From contig NC_133325.1 of the NCBI RefSeq assembly GCF_042186555.1, positions 89,432,982 to 89,496,981 of the forward strand: 64,000 nucleotides of DNA, written 5' to 3'. The stretch comes from Aquarana catesbeiana. Taxonomy: Eukaryota > Chordata > Amphibia > Anura > Ranidae. The notes beneath the pieces are model-generated. The model was not told the origin of the DNA. It searched no databases and saw only the letters and a program-made list of their open reading frames with translations. Positions 10,971-20,742 of the stretch are shown here, piece by piece. The stretch's first letter is position 1. Each line of letters starts with the position of its first letter. A program made the position numbers and the translations under genes.

Positions 10971-11345
10971 CGTATGTGAGTTGGACCATACTCCTCCTCC
11001 ACCTCCTGCCACAACTCCAACACCACAACCACAGCCTGGAAGGAAGCATGGAAGGAAGACAAGAGTGTGATGGCCTGGCTTTGGTCTGGTCTGGCAAAAG
11101 ACGCAAGCTGTTGTATGACCACAGCCTTGGGACATATATGTCATCTGCTGCTGCTCCCCATCTCTTGGAGTCCTGGACCATATTGTGCTCTCTATTAAAT
11201 GGACTCCTCAGGTTACCAATTTGGCCTGTCAAATAACTGATGTCTGCCCTGGGGTACAAAGGCTTCACCAATTTAAACAGTTTCTCCAGCGTTGCCTTCC
11301 TCTTTATTTTGTTATGACCCCTAATAAATTTCAAATATTTTTTTT
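10957..11345 (-). pseudogene. Antisense MADF-like exon fragment (copy A tail)
   Basis: The minus strand reads the MADF region again: KIKRKATLEKLFKLVKPLYP, ADISYLTGQIGNLRSPFNRE, WGAAADDIYVPRLWSYNSLR. It runs from about 11345 down to 10957 and belongs to the same gene family as 9891-10310, in opposite orientation. The first ~13 MADF residues are missing and no second exon follows. The same antisense block is found at the same relative place in copy B (43107-43390) and in the deletion derivative at 14400-14720. Confidence 0.8.
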
Positions 11346-11699
11346 TTAAATTCTTGGCTATGTGTTTTATTTCAAAAAGGACAGTTTGTTTGTGAGTAGG
11401 CAGGTACATTTCAAAAATACAATGTGACATTAACAAGGGACACCAACACCAACCAACGTCTTTGAGGTTCAAAAATACAAGATAATAATGGTGTTGTGGT
11501 AACTTGACACATAATACGACAAAAATTATTATGGAGATCACTAGAAAAAGAATACAAATTCAGAAGATCTTGCTAAAACAAAAAAAAAGTAGATTACTAT
11601 AAAAAAAAATTAAACATTATTCAGGAGATCTGGCGAAAAATAAAATAAAAGATTATTCAGGAGAAATAATAAATAAATCAGTTTGTCAGAACACTGTGT

Positions 11700-12080
11700 G
11701 AATATCAGCAGCAAAACAACTTCATTATTCTAGCATTATAAAGAAGAAGAGAATGCGCTGCATTAAAAGATGAAAAACTTTGCAGCATAAAGAATGTGCT
11801 ATCTCCATTACGAACGCTAGTTTTTCCAGACCGAGCGCTTCTGTCTCGTACTTGATTCAGAGCATGCGTGGAATTTTGTGCGTGGGAATTGTGCACAGAC
11901 ACTTGGAATTTCCGACAACAAGTTTTTTTGTCGGAAAATTTGAGAACTAACTCTCAAACAGTTGTTGTCGGAAATTCCGACAGCAAATGTTCGATGGAGC
12001 ATACACACGGTCGGAATTTCCGACAACAAGCTCACATTGAACATTTGTTGTCGGAAATTCCGATCGTCTGTACGTGGCAT
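11700..12080 (+). mobile_element. Right terminus of Harbinger copy A
   Basis: The last ~380 bp match the right ends at 33180-33553 and 43680-44040, ending CCGATCGTCTGTACGTGGCAT. The final 200 bp contain several inverted copies of a TTCCGACAACAA motif (CGGAAATTCCGA palindromes), probably binding sites for the transposase or its MYB-like partner. The outermost bases mirror the left end GCCCCATACACACGATC seen at 17367. Confidence 0.85.
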
Positions 12081-12806
12081 AAGTGGGTGTAAAAGCATTA
12101 AAATATTTTTTTCCATAATATAAAATATCATTATGGTTATTATTATATTTGAGATTTCAACCATATTTCTATCCAAGAAGGGTTGAAATTTAAGTGCCAC
12201 ACCACTGTTAAGAGGTCCAGATACAACTTTATTCCATTAAAGGTCAGGCGTACAAGTCAAGACATAACCGAGTGCAATGCATGCAGTTTTGGCACGTTAA
12301 TGCGGAGTTCAAGGGCTTAAAGCAGGCGGTGAAGAGGCGATGGAAAGCCTCCTCACTACCTGCCAAATTCTCTCTGAAGAGAGATTCCAACATGGATTGC
12401 TCTTTAGAGAGCACAGCACATGTTAACAAGGCCTTCAACATTTATCACTGAAACAGCTGTACACATTAGAAGACTCCACTTTATTTCCAGTTGCTGCAGC
12501 AGCTCTAAAATTTGGGATTTCTCATCTCTTTCTTTAACGGAGAGAGTGGTGATCAGGACAAACAGAGAGGGCTCTTTCACACCTTCATCAGGAGATGTTA
12601 AATACAGGCGGCTGAAGTAGCGGTTTTACCATTCCCCAATCACCCACCCATCTCAATTGGCCAGTGGAGGATGACATCACTCCTGCGTATGTGCAGGAAT
12701 GTAGTTATTGTGTCACAAAGTAAAATGAGCTGTGCATTAGCAGCTCTGTACATTCTACAGAAGACTTTGAGCAGGCAGGTAGGTTTATTTTATTGCAGAA
12801 TATACA
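12081..12806. other. Unassigned region
   Basis: It holds one minus-strand frame (12441-12244, 65 codons: NLAGSEEAFHRLFTACF) with no motif that I recognise. The surrounding sequence looks like an old repeat. Nothing else is supported. Confidence 0.4.
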
Positions 12807-13178
12807 CATAGCTCCCAACTGTCCCTGATTTGAAGGGACTGTCCCTGATTTGGAGCAATGTCCCTCTGTTCCTCATTCCACTTCATTTGTCCCTCATTTT
12901 GGTCTGATCTATATAGTTGTATATAAAATGCACTTTTTATGTTTCAAAAAGTGTTTCCCAGTGCTAAACCTTTCATCCAATTTCTAAATTGCTGCATTTG
13001 TACATTTTAAAAGCCAATATAAAGGAATAGTAGTGGTAAAAAAAAGTCCTTGTGGATTTAATTAACTTTTTTTTGTTAATTCTTCTTTAAGGGGGTGTGG
13101 CAGGGGGCGTGACCTATGCCTACATGCGTTTGTTAGTAGGTGTCCCTCATTCCCATCTCAAAATGTTGAGAGGTATGG
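12807..13178 (+). mobile_element. Repeat family W (imperfect inverted ends, 6-bp target duplication)
   Basis: The block starts CATAGCTCCCAACTGTCCCTG and ends TTGAGAGGTATGG, flanked on both sides by TATACA. A second full copy at 34372-34720 is flanked by TTATGG and TTATGA. A related fragment lies at 28493-28570. The interior has no coding potential. I do not know the superfamily. Confidence 0.7.
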
Positions 13179-14050
13179 TATACATTGCATGCCTTTTCTG
13201 CAATAAAGAGCCTGCCTGTTCACTGCTTTTTTTTTCTTTTTTTTAATGTATTTTTTTATTGTAGACTTAGTTCCACTCTAATGCAACTTTACCTCTGCTG
13301 GAATACTTGCTCGGAGCACAGAGAAGGAAGTCATGGGGGAATAAAAAGAACGGCAGCTTTACAGGCCATCTGTAAACAACAAATTTCTGTAAAAAGTATG
13401 TGTCTTGTACGTAATTGATTACATTTCTTTTCATGGATTCATTTAGCTAAGCGTTCACATATTGCAGAGCGGTTGCCTGGGCACATTTATTTCATTTTAA
13501 AGTCTAGATGTTGTCATATAATAATGATGACCCCCATTTAATTTAGTCTTTTACACATTAAAATTATTTTACCCAATTTTAAATAAAACCCTATTTTGTC
13601 TTTGCACCAGCCTCCTGTAATCCCCTGTGTGTCAATATTCAGATTGGGAGTGGAAGGAACACTGCAAGCAACTAGACTTTACTTTACTGCACAGTACTGT
13701 AAAAGCTTGTGCACTGATCGTACAACTGCTGGTGGGAGCTGAAAGTAAGCAATGCCGATATGCTGATCCTGGTGCATAGCACTGTTTACTTTTTCTTTTT
13801 TCTTGTTAGAACTTTATTGAAATGTCACAAGTGACATTTTACTAGGTTTTGTTCACACAGTGACTTTGCAAGCCGCTGCCCTAAAAAAGTACTGCATGCA
13901 GAGAAATTTTTTAGGGTGCACATCATTGCAATGCAGTGGTGTGAACTGACATTATAGGAAACTAGGAAAAATGCCTTAATATTGCATTGGGACTGTACTG
14001 GGCAAGGCTAACCAGCACAGCCCAATGCAGATGGTGCGAATAGGTCCTTA
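13179..14050. other. Unassigned, with a MITE-like fragment
   Basis: At about 13848-13945 there is a short inverted pair (GGTTTTGTTCACACAG ... GTGGTGTGAAC) that suggests a small MITE. The rest is AT-rich and shows no gene. Confidence 0.4.
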
Positions 14051-14219
14051 GGCTGGCCATACATTATACAATTCTCTTCTACAAATTTCCTTTAAATTTA
14101 CCAAAATCATATAATATGAGGTCAAACCTAAACACTTTCAATTTGTATGCAATCAGGCAGGCCCTTTCACTACATGATTGAAGGTAAATCTAAAGGCTTA
14201 TGAATAATGTATGGCCAGC
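14051..14219. mobile_element. Small MITE, family T
   Basis: Inverted ends GGCTGGCCATACATTATACA ... TAATGTATGGCCAGC. The core 'AATATGAGGTCAAACCTAA' and 'GCAGGCCCTT' also occur in the pair at 44631-45000 and, degraded, inside the Harbinger transposase intron of copies A and B. Confidence 0.85.
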
Positions 14220-14399
14220 TCAAACTTATATGCCGCGTACACACGATCGGACTTTCCGATGGGAAATGAGCTTCAGTGATGTTCTTCATTTTTTGCTGAA
14301 CATCATTGATGTTTTCCTTTATCTTTTCTAAATCACGATTGCACACCATGATCTCCCCGATGAGGACGTGTGCACTTGCACTGGCGAACTCCCAAAAAT

Positions 14400-14720
14400 A
14401 AGTCACGTATGTGAGTTGGACAATACTCCTCCTCCACTTCCTGCCACAACACCACAGCCACAGTCTGCAAGGAAGTCTTGAGAGTGATGGCCTGGGTTCG
14501 GTCTGGTCTGGCAAAAAACGCAGGCTGTTGTAAGACCACAGCCTTGGGACATATATGTCATCTGCTGCTGCTCCCAATCTCTCAGAGTCCTGGACCGGCT
14601 TGTGCTCCCCATTAAAAGGATTCCTCAGGCTACCGATTTTTGCGTGTCAAATAATTGATGTCTGCCCTGGGGTACAAAGGCTTCGCCAATTTCAACAGTT
14701 TATCCAGCGTTGCCTTCCAC
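14400..14720 (-). pseudogene. Antisense MADF-like fragment in copy C
   Basis: The minus strand carries GAAADDIYVPRLWSYNSLRF and the following DQTEPRPSLS stretch, homologous to the antisense blocks at 10957-11345 and 43107-43390. It is frameshifted before the ADIN/KIG part and has no start. Confidence 0.75.
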
Positions 14721-15065
14721 TTTATTTTGTTATGACCCCTAATAAATGTCTATTTTTTTTCACAAATACTTGGCTATGTGTTTTACTTCAAAAAGGACAG
14801 TTTGTTTGTGAGTAGGCAGGTACAGTTCAAAAATACAATGTCAAATTAACAAGGGACAACAACAACCAATCTCCTTGTGGTTAAAAAATATAAGATAATA
14901 ATGGTGTTGTGGTAACTTGACACACAAAATGAAAAACAATATTATGGAGATCACTAAAAATAAAAACATTAAAAAAAAAAAACGGGAGATCTTGATTAAA
15001 AAAAAAGGAGATCACTAAAAATAAATATGGAACATTATTCTGGAGATCTGGCAAGATGACATATA

Positions 15066-15340
15066 TGGTCTCCTCTTTTGAAAGAGAAAAAGAGGCCGAC
15101 GCGTTTCAGGAGCTTGTCCTTTCTTCAGGGGCTGGTTATATGTGGAGACAGGTGTGCATCTATAGAAAAAACGCATCCATTAGAGTTGAACAATGCGGGG
15201 ACAGGAGGGATGTGTTCAATTCCAATGGATGTGTTTTTTCTATAGATGCACACCTGTCTCCACATATAACCAGCCCCTGAAGAAAAGACAAGCTCCGGAA
15301 ACGCGTCGGCTCTTTTTCTCTTTCAAAAGAGGAGACCATA
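15066..15340. repeat. Inverted repeat with two hammerhead-like cores
   Basis: Two ~125-bp arms (15066-15190 and 15216-15340) are inverted copies. Each arm carries a CTGAAGA block followed after 14 nt by GAAACGCGTC: plus strand 15277-15307, minus strand 15128 down to 15098. This is the order of the conserved hammerhead ribozyme core (CUGANGA, stem II, GAAA, short stem III, UC). The insert interrupts Harbinger copy C. It probably derives from the terminal repeat of a Penelope-like element; that link is an inference. Confidence 0.7.
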
Positions 15341-15535
15341 CCTGTTTGTATATTGATATTTTGGCTCTTTTCTCATTCAAAAGAGGAGAGCATATCTGTT
15401 TGTATTCTGATATCTTTTTTATGTCATTGTTGCTACTAATGAGTTAGTCGCAATAGTCATATGCACTAACTCTTTTAAATTTGATACAATAAAATATATT
15501 TATTTTTACATTTATTGCCTTTTCTATTATATCTG
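15341..15535 (+). other. Tail of the inserted retroelement fragment
   Basis: AT-rich sequence with AATAAAATATATTT near 15490, between the inverted repeat and the resumed Harbinger sequence. It resembles the end of the Penelope-like element near 53260. No gene. Confidence 0.4.
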
Positions 15536-16035
15536 GTTGCCTTTAAAGTCCCAACCCTCCTGTGGGAGACCCTTAATGTACAACTTTGTATTAGGGATGA
15601 TGGTAACATTGTGGTCTACGTTTGGTGAAATATTCAGTTCAGACTTTTGTTCAAAGGGAGTGTGCCAGGAACTTGTCTTGCATACTAACGGGCACACAAT
15701 TTTCGACCAAAAAACACAAACATAGTGACGTACTACATGGAATTTCAGCTCTTGAGTGCCACCCTTTGGGCCCTCTGCTAATGTCGTGTTTGGTGAGCAT
15801 TGATTCCAAGCATACGTGTTTGTACTTTGGACTTTTGTGTGACGGACTTGTGTACAGACTATACGAAAATCTGACAACAGACCGTTGTCTGACGAAAATT
15901 TACTAGCCTGCCATCCAACATTTGTTGGCCGAAAGTTGGACAATTGTCTGAAGGAGTGTACTAACGGTCGGATTTTAGGCAAACAGTCTGTCATCACACA
16001 ATTCCCGGCTGAAAATCCGATCGTGTGTACGAGGC

Positions 16036-16326
16036 TTTACTCTAACTCTAAGAAATGCAGTTTGTTGATTGGAGGAGATAGCGCAGATAAAATTGCATCA
16101 GTAAACTGTCTCTCCTTTACTATCCAATCACAGCTTCGACAAATTGCTTTGACAGCAACAAGGACAGAATATGGCCAGGACCTGGTACAGTACCTGGCAG
16201 GGGCCCGCAGATTTGTTGAGATATTTTTCATACACTTAAAGGGTTAGTTCACCTTTTTTTTAAATACTCTATGAAGTCCCTAAATATCATTACATAATCC
16301 CAAACGTTCAGCCTTACAAATACACT
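16036..16326. other. Unassigned
   Basis: No recognised gene or repeat. A plus-strand frame runs in from copy C but has no motif. Confidence 0.4.
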
Positions 16327-16821
16327 TTAAAGTGGTTGTAAAGGCAGAAGGTTTTTTATCTTAATGCATTCTATGCAAAAAGATAAAAAGCCTTCTGTGT
16401 GCAGCAGCCCCCTCAGCTCCCCTAATACTCACCTGCGCCCCATCTTGACCCAGGGATGTGCACGAGAGCCTCAGCTGTCCGGGACTCTCCCTCCTCACTG
16501 GCTGAGACAGCAGCGGGCGCCATTGGCGGCTGCTGCTGCCAATCTAAGTCAGTGAACCAATGAGGAGAGAGAGGGGGCGGGGATGAGGCGCGGCTCTGTG
16601 TCTAAATGGACACATAGAGCAGCGACTTGGCTCGGGTGCCCTCCTAGCAAGCTGCTTGCTGTAGGGGAACTCGGCAGGAGGGACGATCCAGGAACGCAGG
16701 CGAGGGACACAAGAAGAGGAGGATCCGGGCTGCTCTGTGTAAAACCACTGCATGGAGCAGGTAAGTATGACATGTTTGTTATTTTTAAAGAAAAAAGAAC
16801 AAGACTTTAATATCACTTTAA
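16327..16821 (+). mobile_element. TTAA-flanked repeat, family X
   Basis: It runs from TTAAAGTGGTTGTAAAGGC to ATATCACTTTAA. A second copy is split: its left end at 46317-46349 and the remainder at about 48165-48577. The interior is GC-rich, with 'GCAGGTAAGTATGACATG' near the right side. It has no coding potential. The TTAA ends suggest a piggyBac-type MITE; this is unproven. Confidence 0.65.
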
Positions 16822-17366
16822 TGCTATTTCCATACCTGTAGGCCATTTTTGTAATGAGTGAAGCTTGCCTCATAAACAGTTTTCTTTGCTCCGTACTGTC
16901 TTCATTCTAGGATGGAAAAAAATAACAAGTGGAGGCGCAAAACTTAAGACCATAAGTGACCCAATAGAAGATCTGTAATAAATCTGTAATAAAATCTGTA
17001 ATAAATCTGTGATAAATCTGTAATAAATGCACAGTCTGTATAAGTCTATGTGCAAAATGGTGGAAAGGGGTTAAAAGACCAGAGCAAGCAGGGCTGCCAT
17101 CATATTAGAACAGAAACCGAGTTCTAGGAAGCTGCAGGAAAACAATTCTAGGATGGAGCCGCCATTGGAATGAGTGCCCCCTACAGTACAGATAAGAGCG
17201 CCATTCTTCGCCTGAGCCCCACAATTGCACAATTCACTTTCCTGTCACTGTCAATGAGCGCAGCAGCTGCAAAAAGAAAGACAGTTGACTGGACATGTGC
17301 GGGATCAAGAAAAGGATGGGGCTTGCTCCTGTACTACTAGACAGGACAGAGCTTTGAAAACTGTAA
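16822..17366. other. Unassigned flank of an inverted repeat
   Basis: About 16822-16870 is an imperfect inverted copy of 17800-17870 (TGTAGGCCATTTTTGTAATG against CATTGCAAAAACTGCCTACA). This suggests an older ~1-kb element with the Harbinger MITE at 17367 nested inside. A degenerate run of 'AATCTGTAATAA' units lies at 16970-17040. Confidence 0.45.
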
Positions 17367-17793
17367 TGCCCCATACACACGATCTGACTTTCCAACAACA
17401 AAACCGTGGATTTTTGTTCGAAGGATGTTAGCTCCAACTTGTCTTGCATACCCACGGTCACACAAATGTTGGCCAACAATTACGAATGTGGGAACGTGGT
17501 GATGTACAAGACGTACGACGAGCCAAGAAAAAGGAAGTTCAATAGTCAGTGCGGCTCCTTCTGCTTGATTCCGAGCATGCGTTAACTTTTGTGCGTCAGA
17601 CTTGTGTACACGTGATCGGGAATTCCGACAACAAAGTTTTGTTGGCGGAAAATTTGAGAACCTGCTAGCCAACATTTGTTGAGGGAAAGTCCGGCAACAA
17701 ATGTTCGATGGAGCGTACACACGGTCGGACATTCAGCCAACAAGCTCACATTCAACATTTGTTGGCGGAAAATCCGATCGTGTGTACGGGGCA
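17367..17793. mobile_element. Harbinger MITE (derivative D)
   Basis: Ends TGCCCCATACACACGATC ... GATCGTGTGTACGGGGCA, flanked by TAA and TTA. It keeps the left-end block (AACAAAACCGTGGA ... CAACTTGTCTTGCATAC) and the right-end block with repeated CAACAAATGTTCGATGGAGC motifs, and nothing between them. It is the smallest derivative of the family in copies A and B. Confidence 0.85.
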
Positions 17794-17870
17794 TTAGAAG
17801 GTTTTGGGGCAGGCTTCACTCATTGCAAAAACTGCCTACAGATATAGACATAGCATTAAAGCATATTTTT

Positions 17871-18091
17871 CAAAGTTGATTCCTTTGGGGTTAAAGGGGC
17901 ACAAAACTCTGGTTGTTCTTAACTCAAAAAGTACCTTCTATTGCTCTCAGCCTCCACCAATATCCTTATTTTTGCTAGTGTGGTCTGACTTCCTGTTAGA
18001 GGGTGGCTACGTTAGCTCTCCATGGTCCCACTGTATGTAGGAATATAGCCTCCCTCTCTTGCTCGTTCCAGAGATGGGCTGTCACTAGGGA
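17871..18091. other. Unassigned
   Basis: No gene or nameable repeat seen. Confidence 0.4.
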
Positions 18092-19557
18092 TTATGGCAG
18101 TGTTTCCCAACTTTTTTTCAATCAAGGCACCCTTTCAAATTCTGCACAATCTTGAGGCACCCTATTCTAAAATGTAACATACTAAACTAATAGTTTTACA
18201 AAATGCAGCAATTTGCACACATGTAGGAGTCTAGGACACCCAACATTACAGGTGATGTCCCGCCCCCCCCCCCCCCCATGCACACTTGTACTGACTAGTA
18301 TTCCAATGTATTTATGTGACCCCCAGTACTGATGGACGGGGAAGAGGAGCAAACAAGGATACTGTGGAGGTGCTCAATCTCCTCCTTATCAACTGATGAC
18401 ATCATTGGCTGTTAGGGTTTCGGCGGCAAGAAGGTTTTACCAAATGCTTCCCCGCCCATAGTCAAATGAGGTCCGCAGGAGGGATCTCCCATCCTGGGTG
18501 GGCGTCACATGACGTCCTCGGCTTCCCGGCTGTCCAGGGGGCATGCGTGCGCCCGCCGCATCACTCAGGAGCTGATGCGCGTGCCTGGCAGCCGCGATGT
18601 CCGCCAGGCACCCGCGATTGCCAGCAACAGAGCAGGGACGTGGATCTGTGTGTGTAAACACACAGATCCACGTCCTGTCAGGGGAGAGGAGACCGATCGT
18701 GTGTTCTCAGTAACACCAATCTGTCTCCTCCCCTTGTGAGTTCCCTCATCCTACAGTTAGAATCACTCCCTAGGTAACACATTTAACCCCTTGATTGCCC
18801 CCTAGTGTTAACCCCTTCCCTGCCAGTGACATTTGTACAGTAATCAGTGCATTTTTATAGCACTGATCGCTGCATAAATGTGAACGGTCCCAAAATAGTG
18901 TCAAAAGTGTCCGATATGTCCGCTGCATTGTCACAGTCATGATAAAAATTGCAGATCACCGCCATTGCTAGTAAAAAAAAAATAATAAAAATGCTATAAA
19001 ACTATCCCCTATTTTGTAGACGCTATAACTTTTACGCAAACCGATCAATATGCACTTATTGCGATTTTTTTTTACCAAAAATAAAAAAAATTGGCCTAAA
19101 CTGAGTAATTTATTTTTTTTAATTGGGATATTTATTATAGCAAAAATTTAAAAATAATGTGTTTTTTTTTTAAACTTGTCACTATTCTTTTGTTTATAGC
19201 GCAATAAACAAAAACCGCGGAGGTGATCAAATACCACCAAAAAAAAGCTCTATTTGTGGGGGAAAAAAAATGATAAAAAGTAATTTGGGTACAGTGTTGC
19301 AGGACCATACAATTGTCATTCAAAGTGCGACAGTGCTGAAAACTGAAAATTGGCCTGGGCAGGAAGGGTCTGAAAATGCCCTGTATTGAAGTGGTTAATG
19401 GTGCACAATGAAAACCTGTGGATTTGTGTAACTAAAAGCTAAGTTTGATCCACCTGCTGGCTTGTATACAATTTTTGGGCAATTTTTTGGGCATTTTGGC
19501 AAGGCACCCCTGAAGAAACCTGAAGGCACTCTAGGATGCCCGGGCCCCTGGTTGAAA
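18092..19557 (+). mobile_element. hAT-like non-autonomous element with nested family Y copy
   Basis: The left part (18092-18420) starts CAGTGTTTCCCAAC and contains GCACCCTTTCAAATTC. The right part (19440-19557) ends in GGCCCCTGGTTGAAAAAAC, roughly the inverted counterpart. Ends of the CAGTGTTTCCCAAC type are common in hAT MITEs. The middle is occupied by the family Y copy at 18421-19398. The right terminus is degraded and I cannot confirm an 8-bp duplication. Confidence 0.55.
18421..19398 (+). mobile_element. TTAA-type repeat, family Y (long form)
   Basis: GC-rich left half (hairpin GGATCTGTGTGTGTAAACAC / ACACACAGATCC), then TTAACCCCTTGATTGCCCCC, the ATAAAAATGCTATAAAACTA block, TATTTGTGGGGGAAAAAAAA and a final GAAGTGGTTAA. 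It matches 46350-48160 over the same order of blocks. Confidence 0.7.
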
Positions 19558-19749
19558 AAACTATGGGATGTGTAGTGTGCACAGAGCAGTGCACATTAAC
19601 ACAACTAACATGCACTGCAAAATTATAATTACCTTTTTTCATTTTTTTTTTTTTTTTAATGATAATGTGATGATGGGGATGATGGGGTGACGATTGTGAT
19701 GATAGGGGAGTGTGGCAACAGCAGTCCAACCAGAGTACAGTCACAGTCT

Positions 19750-19990
19750 TGTGAAAATACAGACAGAAATATATTATGATGAGGTGTCAGCAGGAGGCAG
19801 AGAAACAGCAGCACACAGATGTTTCCAGTGAAGAGCCAGACAGGGAGCGTATCAGCAGGAGGCAGAGAGAGAGCAATACACTGGTCTTCCTAGCATATAA
19901 CTGGGCAGGGGGACATGTCAGCAGGAGGCAGGGGGAGAGTAGTTCACTGGTCTTCCCTGTGAAGAGCTGTGCAGAGGGAAGTATCAGCAG
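19750..19990. repeat. ~65-bp minisatellite, left part
   Basis: Tandem units around GTCAGCAGGAGGCAGAG ... CACTGGTCTTCC ... GAAGAGCTG. The same array resumes at 21631-21900 after two hAT elements that interrupt it. Confidence 0.85.
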
Positions 19991-20735
19991 TAGACATGTG
20001 CAATTCCATTTGTTCCAAATTTGTTTTCTTTTTACGAATATAGCAAATTTGTTAATTCTGAAATATCCAAATTAATGAAAACCCGTTTAACAAATTTTTC
20101 AGAATATACGGAAATTTGGAAATTCAATAATTCGAAAATTCGTAAAATTCAAAATCCGAAAATCCGAAAATTCAAAAATCGGAAAATAATAACTAACTAA
20201 TAATAACTTTTAATAACTATTACTAACTATTAAATTAAAGGTATTGGAATTTCCTTTCAAATTTGGCTATTAGTAAATGTAACGAATAAAAATGTATCTG
20301 AAGTTACGAATTATCCGAAATAACGAATGCCGTATCTAAACAAATGGAACGTGATGAATTAATTAAAAATGTTTTATTATTATTATTATTTATTATTAAT
20401 TCGTTTTGTTCCATTTGTTTAGATGAGGCATTCGTCATTTCGGATAATTCGTAACTTCGGATAAATTCGTATTCGTTACGTACACTATCACTAACCAAAT
20501 TTGAAAGGTAATTCCAATACCCATAATGTAATAGTTAGTTATTAGTTAATTAGTTATTCTTTCGAATTTTCGGATTTTCTTTCTTATTTTTGAATTAACT
20601 AATTTATGAATTTGCGAATTTACGAATTTACGAATTTTTGAATTTACGAATTGCGATCATAATAAATGACTAGAAAAACAAAAAAAAGACGAATGAAATG
20701 AAAATGAACAAATTTTTTGGCAGTGCACATATCTA
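19991..20735. mobile_element. hAT-like foldback MITE (TAGACATGTGC family), copy 1
   Basis: Terminal inverted repeats TAGACATGTGCA ... TGCACATATCTA enclose an AT-rich palindrome with many AATTCG, TTCGTAACTTCGGATAA and TTCGAATTTTCGG blocks. The left flank ATCAGCAG matches the reconstructed right flank GTCAGCAG at 7 of 8 positions. The 8-bp duplication supports hAT. A second copy is at 54813-55454. Confidence 0.85.
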
Positions 20736-20742
20736 GTCAGCA

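Larger units (their letters stand above)
14232..16035. mobile_element. Harbinger deletion derivative (copy C)
   Basis: It starts GCCGCGTACACACGATCGGA and ends CCGATCGTGTGTACGAGGC, the termini of the family seen in copies A and B. The transposase is gone. The left end runs straight into the 3' end of the MYB-like gene (NINDVQQKMKNI, minus strand) and then the antisense MADF block (about 14720-14400). From about 15055 to 15535 a different sequence is inserted: an inverted repeat plus a tail. The right ~500 bp are normal Harbinger sequence. It is non-autonomous and would be moved in trans. Confidence 0.85.
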
